Assembly: GCA_963691815.1 (NCBI GenBank)
Contig: OY829645.1
Coordinates: 8,062,401 to 8,126,400 of the forward strand
Direction of reading: 5' to 3'
DNA length: 64,000 bases
Source: Echiichthys vipera
Lineage: Eukaryota > Chordata > Actinopteri > Perciformes > Trachinidae
The notes beneath the pieces were generated by a model. It was not told where the DNA came from. It saw only the letters and a program-made list of their open reading frames with translations, and ran no database searches. The position numbers and the translations under genes are program-made. This document shows, in pieces, positions 19,270 to 28,232 of the stretch (position 1 is the stretch's first letter; every line of letters begins with the position of its first letter).

Positions 19270-20940
19270 CCCAATGTGGAGGCTCCTGTCATTCTCCATA
19301 TGGACGTCACATGTCTGTTATATCGTCACGTCTATGAAAGGCAAACGTCTTCTCCGGTGAACTTGATGTTTCTGTCCACAGAGTTTATATGTTCAGAAAA
19401 AGTTTGCACCTCTTTGGATTTGATTTTAACCCATGTGTTGTCCACATATCTGAACCAATGGCTGGGGGTTACTCCTTTGAAGGAGTTCAAAGCCTTGTCC
19501 TCTACCTCCTCTATGTACAGATTTGCCACAATAGGGGATACTGGTGAACCCATGGCACAGCCGTGTTTCTGTCTGTAAAAAATGCCATTTACCTGGAAAT
19601 ATGTAGTATTCAGGCACAGCTCCAGAATTTGTCAAATGTGGTCAGGTTTTAGATTTGTTCGGTTGTTTAAGGAGTTGTGCTGCGTGAGCCGCTCTCTTAC
19701 TGTGGCCAAGGCCTCCATGGTTGGAATACTGGTGAACAAGGAAGTCACGTCGTAGGACACCATGGATTCATCTAGATCCATTTTTAGATCTCGGACTTTG
19801 TTCACAAAGTCTATGGAGTTTTGGATGTGGCGTGGGGTGTTGCCCACCAGTGGTGCCAGAATATTGGCAACATGCTTGGCAATGTTGTAAATGACCGAGT
19901 TTATGCTGCTGACAATGGGCCTGAGCGGGGCCCCTTCTTTATGGATTTTTGGGAGTCCATATAAGCAGGGGGTTGAGTCCTGGGGGTAAAGCCTGTAATA
20001 TTGTGATTTGCTAATGACTCCTTCTTTTTGCAGTTGCTGTAGACACTCTATAACCTTCTTTTTGTAACTGCTGGTAGGGTCTTGTTTCAGAGTTTCATAA
20101 ATGTTAGAGTCACTGAGTAGTGCAGAGATCTTTGCCTGATAATCAGTTATATTGAGAACAACTGTGCATCTACCCTTGTCTGCTGGAAGGATTGTGATGC
20201 TGTGGTCTTTGCTCAGTGCTGTTACTGCTTTTCTCTCCTCAATGGTGAGGTTGGATGGTGGGACCTTAGCTTGGGACAACGCTGCTGACACTTTTAACCT
20301 TAGCTGTTCAGCCTCAGTTCCATTAAGGTTGTTTTTCTTTATAGCCGATTCTGTAGCCGTAATCAACTCCACAACGGGTACCTCTTTTGGTGTCATGGCA
20401 AAGTTCAAGCCCTTGGCTAAGACCTCCTTCTCTGGGTGGGTAAGATCTCTGTCCGACAAATTCTTTACCCATCTGTTTTGTGTTTCTTCCTGTTCTGGTG
20501 TGTCAGTTTTTTGCCTCCAAGTGAGGATTTATGTGTTTTTGCCAACATCCCGGGATTGCAACCTGGGAAATTTCTTTGTTTGTCTTTCTTTGCTCTTGTT
20601 GTGCTGAGATAGTTGGGCTTTCTTGGTGAAATCCACAACTTTTTCCATGATAGAAACAGGTAGGAATGATGTCAGTTTCGGTAGTGAAAAGTCCGCTTTC
20701 TCTTTAAGTCCTTCAATGGTGAAGTCGACCTGCCTTATTCGCTCACCGAGGAGTTTCTCCACTCTATGCCCTCTCATAGTGGAATTCAAGCATAGGCTAG
20801 TTGGTGTAAGCCTTTGTTGTTTACATCTCAGACTAAACCCTAGGTGGTTTCTGTAATCTGCAATTTCCAAGCCAACCTTTCATGTTCCCGCACCATTTTA
20901 AGGGTTGCCGACCCAAATTGGTGTGCAATAAGCCTGTGAA
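19270..20940 (-). pseudogene. PLE reverse transcriptase (copy 1), catalytic YVDN
   Basis: The main frame (19632-20459) includes ITILPADKGRCTVVLNITDY, then CLYGLPKIHKEGAPLRPIVS and MVSYDVTSLFTSIPT, where SYDVTSLFTS holds the first catalytic Asp. After a frameshift, 19332-19553 gives MGSPVSPIVANLYIEEVE and HWFRYVDNTWVKI. The usual YVDD is YVDN, which should abolish polymerase activity. The upstream frame 20529-20870 (ADYRNHLGFSLRCKQQRLTP) is the N-terminal part. The RT is related to telomerase RT in established phylogenies. Confidence 0.86.
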
Positions 20941-21004
20941 TATTCTCGTTTGTTCAGGTCATTGTTATCCTCAAAGCAATTTCAGTCAAAAGCAACTGGG
21001 TTAT

Positions 21005-21065
21005 TTGTCTAGGAAGACGTTTCAACTCTCATCCAAGAGGCTTCATCAGTTCATGTAAGCATCTG
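21005..21065 (-). ncRNA. hammerhead ribozyme core in PLE copy 2 (pLTR)
   Basis: The same core as in copy 1: CTGATGA (complement of 21043-21049), GAAA (21020-21023) and GTC (21016-21018), with the self-complementary ACGT for helix III. One stem II position has changed (aactct here against acctct at 18302), which breaks one C-G pair. Catalytic bases are otherwise intact. It lies upstream of the PLE copy 1 coding region, in the 5' pLTR position. Confidence 0.78.
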
Positions 21066-21216
21066 ACCAGGCTGGGACTGGTCCAACTAGCTGGTGTGAG
21101 ATCCAGGTATTTAACCTCTCACAAGGCCGGTGATGTCACTGAGACCCTTTGTGCTCCAAGTGCCAACGACCGTTGTTAGAGTGGCAGTCGTTGGTGGGAA
21201 GTTGGTTTCGTCCTCG

Positions 21217-21711
21217 TTAGTGCTCTATTGAGTCTAAATGACAGCCGTTGGAGTCCCAGGAGGCCTTTTGTGAACAGTTGTTCTTTGAGGTTAGATTGTT
21301 GAATCTCCTGGGAAGGGATGAAAGGGCAGCATTGTAAATTGGAGATAAGTGGTGTCTCAGACCTCCTCCTCTGTTTAGCGATGGTTTCTCTACTTTTACA
21401 TAGATAGCTTCTTTTACTCCTCTTTCAAACCATCTGTCCTCTCCGTCCAAGATTTGGACATTGTTGTCATCAAAGGAGTGGGCTTTCACCTTGAGGTGTA
21501 AGTGGACAGCGGAGTCCAGGTCTGAGGAGTTAGCTCTCCTGTGTTGGGCCAAGCGTTTATGCAGTGGTTGTTTTGTTTCTCCAATGTAGAGATCTTTGCA
21601 TTCCTCATTGCATTGGATAGCATAAACCAGATTGCTTTTGTGGGTGTGTGGTGTTCTGTCCTTGGGATGTACTAGTCTCTGTCTGAGTGTGGAACCGGGT
21701 TTGAAATACAC
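21217..21711 (-). pseudogene. PLE GIY-YIG endonuclease domain (copy 2)
   Basis: A 164-codon frame corresponds residue for residue to the copy 1 domain: NLVYAIQCNEECKDLYIGET, KQPLHKRLAQHRRANSS and DRWFERGVKEAIYVKVEKPS. GIY-YIG residues are retained. No RT is attached. That the frame is still open suggests either recent duplication or past selection on the shared sequence. It is probably not expressed as a protein by itself. Confidence 0.82.
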
Positions 21712-21727
21712 AGGGATGCAGTGTTTG

Positions 21728-22600
21728 GCAGAAAAAGTGTTTATTTAAAAAAAAACAGTAAACATGCACATTGCTGTAAAATCAACATTTCCAAATAAAA
21801 AGAATAAGGTTTTAAAAAAAAAAAAACATGCACATTTTTGTGCGGAGTCTGATGGCGAACTGATGCGGTGGCCTCAGCACCTCGTTGATCCGGTCGACCA
21901 CCTGCTTTCGGTCCACGTTTGAGATCAAGGGAAATCTCTGTTGAATTGTGTCCATGACAAACTCCATTAAATTTCGAGGGAGCTGCCACTTCCCCCTCGA
22001 TCCATCCCAGTTTATGGTGGTACACCAAGCTTGATGTTTCTCATCAGGTGTCACAAACCGAAACAGCAAACACCCACATTGATCCAAGTGACCCTGGCTC
22101 AAACGGCTAAGAGCTGCATGGTCCTCCAGTTGCACCTCCCGTAATTTCAGGTCCGGATGGGTCCGTCGAAATGGAGAGTATGTCGATGCTGCGGGTGATG
22201 GCATGGAAGGTGTTGAGCAGCGTCTCGGGGTTACTTCCAGTCTATGTGGCATGCTGGTATTTAAGTCTTGCACCAGACCCAACTGCAGCAGTCTCTCAGT
22301 CTCCGCACTCTGCCTCTTTATAATGGCATCCTGTCGCTGGATCTCCGCAGTCTGTCTCTGGACTTCCATAGTCTTTCTTTGGATCTCGACAGTCAGTCTG
22401 TGGACCTCTTTCTTGTGTCTTGGTGTTCTTCATTGAGTCTCTGAGTGTCCTCCTGGTGTCTCTGGTTCAGTCTGGAAACTTGCTCTTCCAAGTCTGTCAC
22501 CTTAGATTTAAATTTTGGACAACTCAGCCTCAAATTGGTTCTTCTCCGCTGCTGCAAGCTCCATTGCTCTGCGCTCCTAGCGAACCAGTCAATCATAAGT
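21728..22600 (-). pseudogene. unrecognised coiled-coil protein segment, copy B
   Basis: On the minus strand the first frame (22393-22596) starts MIDWFARSAEQWSLQQRRRT and continues with VTDLEEQVSRLNQRHQEDTQ. After a frameshift, 21812-22369 reads EVQRQTAEIQRQDAIIKRQS (heptad-like, probable coiled coil). A Ser/Pro linker follows, then EDHAALSRLSQGHLDQCGC, FVTPDEKHQAWC, NWDGSRGKWQLP and VDRKQVVDRINEVLR. A possible splice donor (gagcg|gtaagatat, complement near 22675) lies upstream of the first Met. I do not recognise the C-terminal domain. It could be a host gene, a retrogene or cargo of an element. Part of it recurs at 17880-18238. Confidence 0.5.
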
Positions 22601-22689
22601 CCAAAACGAAAAGTATCTACTTATATTTAAAAAATAAGAAATAGAAACAAGAAACAACTATTGATATCTTACCGCTCCCGACACAAGAG

Positions 22690-23096
22690 CTCTACTACGA
22701 CGGCTACGGCATAGTTGGCGAGGATCGACCTGAAAACCAGTGAACTCATCTGGAGCATGTGGAAGAAAGGTAAATATCACATATAAACACACGTATTTGT
22801 AGGTTTGTATTTACTGTTTTATCTGGCCCTGATTATTGTATTTTAGCAATAGGCCTATGCCTGTATAACATTTTGTAAACCATATTAATGTCATATTCTG
22901 GTTACAATGATCTGTGTTAAGAACCGAGAGCTGCGTCTGACGCAAGCACAGGAATGGCAAGCTGCTGGTGAAAAGTTTGACGACATGCTCTTCACAGATG
23001 AGTCGACAGTGGCATTGGAGCAGTTTGCACTTCAATGCTACAGGAAGAAGGAATTCGCCAGCATCCAAAAACCTTGTGTCAAGCATCCCGTAAAGC

Positions 23097-23134
<38 letters not shown>

Positions 23135-23870
23135 GGGGGGATTTCACGCCAAGGACCGGTCCCCCTGTTGATATTTGACGGTAAGTGTATTGCAGCATTA
23201 GGCTATACTAGTGCTATCTAATACAGTGTGTGAGCAGCCTAATCATTCATGCTGTTATTTTTACCCGTAGGTATTATGGATCGCCACTTATATCAGGAGG
23301 AGATCAGAGAGCATTTTGTGTCAACTTACCGTTTCTTCCAAGCTATCTTATTGTGCTGAACTGTAAATGCGAGATCAAGGCAACAATATTTTGATAATTA
23401 TATGATTACATGATTCAATATTTAACATCTCCTTTCTTTGTTCTTTTAAATAATGATCCCAAAACACTGCAGGTAGTGTCCGAGACTGCATTGAGCAGGA
23501 GGGAATCAACTGGGTTCGACCCTTTCCAAAGTGAGTAAAACATTTCCACAAATTTCATTATCCCAGCAAATAAAAGCATGCATTCTGATTTTATTCCGTG
23601 TCTAGGAACAAATGTTTGACCCTTCGATTTAATACTGTAGGTCACCCGATCTGAACGCCATTGAGCTGGTGTGCCATGCATTGAAGATTTCCTCCGACGT
23701 GAAGCCAAGCCACAAAAAGAGAGGAGCTCATTCAGGCAATACAATACTTTTGGAGTACCAAACTCACCACAGAGGCCTGCAACAATTACATCGACCACCT
23801 GGACAGAGTCATTCCGCAGGTCATCAGATTAAATTGTGGTGCTACTGGGATGTAATTAAATAAAAAACCC
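22690..23870 (+). mobile_element. mariner/IS630-superfamily transposase relic with intron-like gaps
   Basis: The plus-strand pieces in order are KNRELRLTQAQEWQAAGEKF and DDMLFTDEST (first catalytic Asp, near 22995), and CYRKKEFASIQKPCVKHPVK. A GT microsatellite and GGISRQGPVPLLIFDG follow, then MDRHLYQEEIREHFVSTYRF at 23276. Next are NNDPKT near 23455 (the usual DNDPKH, first Asp changed), PDLNAIELV near 23650 (catalytic Glu) and NNYIDHLDRVIPQVI near 23790. The pieces are separated by AT-rich gaps with gtaag/tag-like borders, which look like introns of a once-expressed copy. Inverted terminal repeats were not located. Confidence 0.68.
23099..23141. repeat. (GT)n microsatellite plus G run inside transposase
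   Basis: About 16 GT units followed by nine Gs replace the codons that normally encode the VHVWGGIS region of the transposase. The repeat keeps the frame open as alternating Cys-Val. Confidence 0.85.
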
Positions 23871-23929
23871 TACTGTCAAAAAGGTTGTCTGGTCCTGCTA
23901 TTTTGAGCTCAGCCTATTACTGTATGTTT

Positions 23930-24147
23930 AGCCTATATAACGACTGTATGTATCCCACAAATAAATTATAATGTAAAATTAAATGTAATAAATAATAATA
24001 AATAATATAAAAATGAAATAATAAAAATATATTAAATCAATATGATTATATATATAATGATAAATAGTAATAAATAACATGATAATAAATTATAATGTAT
24101 GTGCATATGTATGTATTCCACATATAAATAATAAAATAAAATAAAAT
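23930..24147. other. AT-rich tract
   Basis: This low-complexity stretch of aataataaa and atatata phrases holds no gene. Confidence 0.6.
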
Positions 24148-24574
24148 TGTCACACTCATACCTAGAGTGAGGGTGGCTGGTTCAGGTTCTGCTTTAAGTT
24201 TAGCTATCTTGCTCCTGGTTTGTATTTTCCTTGGGCCCCCCCTAGGGACCTTTCGGGTGGCCATCCCACCGCTGCCACCAAATGTCACACTCTGGCCTAG
24301 AGTGAGGGTAGTCTGCCGGAAGGCTGACTGGAAAAGGGGTGGTTTAGCCTTAAAATGTTGAAAAAAAAGGTCACAAGACAGAGTTCACTCGAAGAAAAAA
24401 ATGAAATATTTTATTGTCTTTTACATTGTCCCTTGACTGCAGAGCTTCAACCAGAAAGCCAAAAAAAAAGATATTCACAGTACTTGGGTCCACAGCCCTT
24501 CACCGACTGACTAGGCAGTGTCAAACGCCTCAATTTAAAGGTATAGCCCCTCCCATGGACCATACCATCTTTAA
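24148..24574. repeat. possible LTR fragment with 135-bp-spaced direct repeat
   Basis: The motif tgtcacactc...cctagagtgagggt occurs at 24148 and again at 24283. The second copy opens a stretch ending near 24570 with an A-rich and TTTATTG-containing body. A TG start and direct repetition are compatible with a degraded LTR, but no coding region is attached. The classification is uncertain. Confidence 0.35.
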
Positions 24575-24995
24575 TTGAAATCAATAAAGTCATAACAAAG
24601 TCATAACAAAAGTTATCTCAGGACCCTTTACAGAGTAGGTAAAGACCACACTCAATGACTTATTTATGATTTACGTAGACCCAACAATTCCTCTGTAGAG
24701 TACGGTGCCAACGAAAACCTTCCCTTTAACAGGCAGGAACGTCGGACAGACCCAGCTTTGTGGAGGACGGCCATCTTTCTTGACTGGTTGGGGAGGAAGT
24801 AAAGGAGAGAGAAAGAGAGAAAAGACACAGAGATGGACAGAGAGAGACAGACAGACACACGTCCAGAGTGTCACTATAATAATATCTATAGTAATGTGAA
24901 TATGACGTATATGTTAAGACAGTTAATACAACAGAATAGTAGAAACAAGCATAGCTAAGGTGATAGAATATATAACAATTATGGTGGCAAACATG
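24575..24995 (-). mobile_element. L2-type LINE 3' end, 5'-truncated
   Basis: The stretch matches the 3' untranslated part of the L2 copies at 37000-37495 (plus) and 50329-50760 (minus). Shared phrases include gttatctcaggac.ctttaca, gacccaacaattc and cttccctttaacaggcagg-like wording. A short duplication of cataacaaagt occurs at the tail. No coding sequence is included. Confidence 0.78.
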
Positions 24996-25249
24996 ATCAA
25001 TGATGAGTAGTGGCAGTAGCAGCTACGATACAGCGAGACATACCACTGGTGGTGTTTTTATCAGTTATTTTCCAGACCCCAAATCACTTTCATATATACA
25101 TACACTATATCTACCCACCCTTAAAGGCAGTCATCACCACATTACAAAAGGCCTCAATCCAGAGATGCCTTGAAGAATTAAAAATCAATGTGTGAAGTAT
25201 CATAATCATGTGTTAGCGTTTGTATTAGTAATGATTAATGAGAGTGTGA
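24996..25249. other. unassigned spacer
   Basis: Nothing is recognised here. Confidence 0.3.
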
Positions 25250-25800
25250 TAATAAGACGCAATAAGTATACTAATTTAAGAATGTGATAGTATGTGCCTC
25301 TGCTATTATTTGACCAGGCTCAAGCTTTTCTGCTTTCTCCAAAAGCACACGAACAGTCAGTCAGTCAAGGTCACAAAGACAATGAACTAGCCATTGTGAA
25401 AGAAATTCTCTGGAGTCCTCAGTGTTTCTCAAATCATGTCTTTACTAAATACTGCATGCATACAGGAGAGACTCTACCCAACCATGTCTCAAATGATCTC
25501 TGCCTGTCTCCTAATTTCTTCAGCAGATATACACTCACATCAAAGCACCTTACAAACACAAGGACATCAAAGTCACAAAAACACACTACCCAATGTTTAT
25601 GACCCCAGTGGATGTTATCAGTGTTTTACGGCCCCCCTTTTGTCACCATTTGCAAACCCCCTGTGACTCCTATCCACAATCCCCCCAGCACTCATTCTCA
25701 GCTTGACTGTTATGTTAATCAAGGATTTACATCATAGATAAATAAGGTAGGTCAATCTTTGGTTATTTCTCACATTCCCCCCTTTTGACACAAAGTGTCA
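25250..25800 (-). repeat. possible ERV-type polypurine tract and U3 sequence
   Basis: On the minus strand caaaaggggggaatgtgaga occurs at about 25770-25788, resembling the purine tract plus TG start of a retroviral 3' LTR. A second similar tract (caaaaggggggc) lies near 25634-25645. Sequence on the upstream side (25800-26640) shows no recognisable retroviral protein. This is suggestive only. Confidence 0.3.
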
Positions 25801-27097
25801 AATAATTTTTTGGAAGTAACACAATATCATCAACTAACTCTTTCTTTGACTACACACTGCAAACATTAGTAGAGGTTCACTTTTAACTCTCTGAATATCA
25901 CAAAAAAAATAAAAACAACGAAAAACATTAAAACAAAAACAATTCTATTCACACCATATCATCATCTGAGCCACTATATAGGTTTCCTTGCTTTATTTTG
26001 CCTCATTCGATGCCATGGATGCCATTTTCTTCTCTCTTCCATGTCCTTCAGGTGTCAGAGGTTACCAGCACTTAACACACCTTCGGAAACCAGTCTTTAC
26101 CACTGTCTCATTTATTTTCCTGTGAAAACTGAGTTGTTACAGTCAGTGTGAACTCTTTTAACTGTAAACAGGTAAAAGTGTTGGAGACAAAAGGTTAAGA
26201 ACAAAAGGTTTTCCTGTAGGAGTGAGAATGCCACAGTTTTTCCCAGAGTGTGAAAGTTAGGGACAATATTAAAGCATATTGTGACTCTGACACTGTATCA
26301 TCTGTTGCGCCTAGAAAGAAAACCACAGATTAATACAAATAACTCTGTCGCCTTAGACGTTATTCGGCAGTTTGGTTCAAAGGCAAACACAGAAAGAGCA
26401 GTTAGATGGATTCCTCGCAGAACCATCTATAAAGAAAAACAGAATAATCGTTAGACACTATGTATCAAACAATGCATCCCATGGTTTTGATCCACTGTTA
26501 AACATTTCCATCCAAGAATGGTTCTCCATCTTCAGCTGTTGGATCAAAAGCTCAAAAATTAAGACAGTACAGCGTTTCAGGCTGACATTAAACATTAGTG
26601 TGACAATGAGTATCATGCAGAACATGCGTACTTTGAAAATACAATAGTGTCAGCTGTTAATTTGTTAGTGTTTGTTAATTGACATAAAACTACTGACATA
26701 CAACTATCATGCAAAAATTAAAAAGAAACAATCAGAGCTCGATCGGGTAGGTCATTTTAAGTCGGTACAGGCTGTTTGCCTCAGCAGTCACAGTCTAAAA
26801 AGTCAGTCATTGGCCAAGTTTCTTTATACAGGGGGAGATCTCCACAAAAACATAAAATAATCCATAAGGGGCAATAGAATTTAATCTATTTATTTATTTA
26901 TTTTTGTTTAAAAACCCGTCCAGTCATATGGATGCAGTCAGGACCCACTTATTATCATTATTTTATAATATTATCCTTATTATAATTGTTATATCTAATG
27001 CTTCAATTTGCAAAAACAAGACGTATGTTTCTGAAAACTTCTCCATCACTATGGCAGTTTTTTGAACCAGGTTTTCCCAGAAAACTATACCATATCA
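25801..27097. other. unassigned AT-rich sequence
   Basis: No gene is recognised. On the minus strand near 26600 a short frame begins MFCMILIVTLMFNVSL, which is signal-peptide-like, but it stops after about 55 codons and has no known motif. A tatttatttattt run lies at 26888. Confidence 0.3.
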
Positions 27098-27443
27098 TTA
27101 TCGTTAATCAAGGAAATATTAGTTATCACCAATAATTATCAAAGATAATAATAAAAATGACTCTAGTTAAACCAGGGTTCCTCGAGGCACCACCGTCATA
27201 GACGGAGTGATAACTAATATTAAAGTCTCATGTAATATATTAAACTACTAATTAAGGGTTGAACACCGATAAATGTAGTAGTTTAATTAGTTGAAGGATT
27301 TAAAAGTTATTTTCTTAGTAGAAGCTGGCTCATTCATCTTTGTGTAATATTAAATCAACAGACATATGGTAAACACAAACATTTATTAACAGATTAATAA
27401 ATGCAACAAACAAAACACAGTAAACTAACTACTGTTAGTAGTA

Positions 27444-27478
27444 CACTACTATGTTTGTGTGTATGTGTGTGTGTGTGC

Positions 27479-27502
<24 letters not shown>
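27444..27502. repeat. (GT)n/(GA)n microsatellite
   Basis: An interrupted GT run followed by gagagagaga lies inside family X copy 3; copies 1 and 2 do not carry it. Confidence 0.85.
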
Positions 27503-27510
<8 letters not shown>

Positions 27511-27987
27511 CAAAGAGAAGAGGTGGGGGGCTCGGACCCCTGCAGAGAAGGTGTGAACAATTAAGTTACATGAAGCACCAAAAGCCTGATCTCTCGGTTC
27601 TCATGACAAAGTTACAATTGTTTCTAGCCGTTCATAAAGTCCTATAACATGTAGTAATGCCCAGTTGGTGATTAGTTACCAGTCCATGAGATGGGAGATG
27701 TTTTGCGTTGCTTGATGCCAGCGGCTGGGTTGAAGAAAGGAAGCTGGAAGCTTGTCTTAGTTGTTCTTAGGCAAAAGAGGACTTGGATCGCTCTGTGCTG
27801 TGCTCAGTTGAGGATAACCGGTTGGTTAACCTTTGTGGTGATCCCACGCCATAGGCCAGGTCCAGGGCCGAGGGGACAGCGGGCAGCTGGTCTCCTGGAT
27901 CCGCAGGAGCACGTCGAGTTGAGTGAAGAGCAGGAGAAAGAGAGGAGGAAGAGCCGGGAGCAAGAGAAAGAAGCGGTTGTGTGCTTC

Positions 27988-28000
27988 ACTTTATATAGGC
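27988..28000 (-). promoter_or_regulatory. TATA box of family X copy 3
   Basis: The complement reads gcctatataaagt. The equivalent positions in copies 1 and 2 read tctataaag and tctataaaa, so the motif is conserved in the family. Confidence 0.5.
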
Positions 28001-28232
28001 CCGGGTGATGTCATAGTCAGTGGTCAATTCAGCCAATGAACAGTTTGGGTCCCTTGGAGAATTCACACCTGGGGGTGACCTGTTGTGGGGGAGAAGGCAT
28101 GGCAGCCAGGCTTTTGGACCTAGTCTTTGAGGTCTTTGTTTCGGCAGGCTTTGGGCCTACTTTTAATCAAACTGACCGTTTGAGTTAATCCACAAAATGA
28201 ACAATCATCTTTGGATGCCGGTTGCACCTACA

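Larger units (their letters stand above)
18239..20968 (-). mobile_element. Penelope-like element (PLE), copy 1, near full length
   Basis: The minus-strand order 5' to 3' is N-terminal region (about 20930-20530), RT (about 20460-19330), linker (19253-19011), GIY-YIG endonuclease (18990-18480), then a 3' region with a hammerhead ribozyme core (18285-18345). This gene order and the RT/GIY-YIG pairing define Penelope-like elements of the Neptune/Poseidon kind found in fish. A 5'-truncated second copy lies immediately upstream (20969-21727) in the same orientation, forming the pseudo-LTR arrangement typical of PLEs. Frameshifts and a changed RT catalytic residue make it non-autonomous. Confidence 0.88.
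20969..21727 (-). mobile_element. Penelope-like element copy 2, 5'-truncated (pseudo-LTR)
   Basis: This block aligns with 18239-18990 of copy 1 over its whole length in the same orientation: the 3' region, hammerhead core and GIY-YIG coding region, beginning inside the linker just before YFKPGSTLRQRL. The RT is absent. Placed directly 5' of the longer copy, it is what is called a pLTR. The two copies have diverged by scattered substitutions and a few small indels. Confidence 0.86.
27098..28232 (-). mobile_element. LTR-like repeat, family X copy 3 (longest)
   Basis: On the minus strand it begins TGTAGGTGCAACC at 28232 and has a clear TATA box (cctatataaag, complement of 27989-27999) about 235 bp in. 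It extends about 1.13 kb to a block (ggtgataactaa...ttgattaacgata) shared with copy 4. It contains a (GT)n tract at 27444-27502. The 105-codon plus-strand frame at 27691-28008 is antisense. No primer-binding site or polypurine tract was identified. The low-coordinate boundary is set only by similarity with copy 4. Confidence 0.6.

Noticed and set aside
21728..22369. BEN domain in the coiled-coil segment
   Set aside because: The spacing and hallmark residues of BEN domains are not visible; the resemblance was only general helix-rich character.
26590..26640. Retroviral env signal peptide on the minus strand
   Set aside because: A short hydrophobic start is present but the frame ends after about 55 codons and no surface or transmembrane motif follows.
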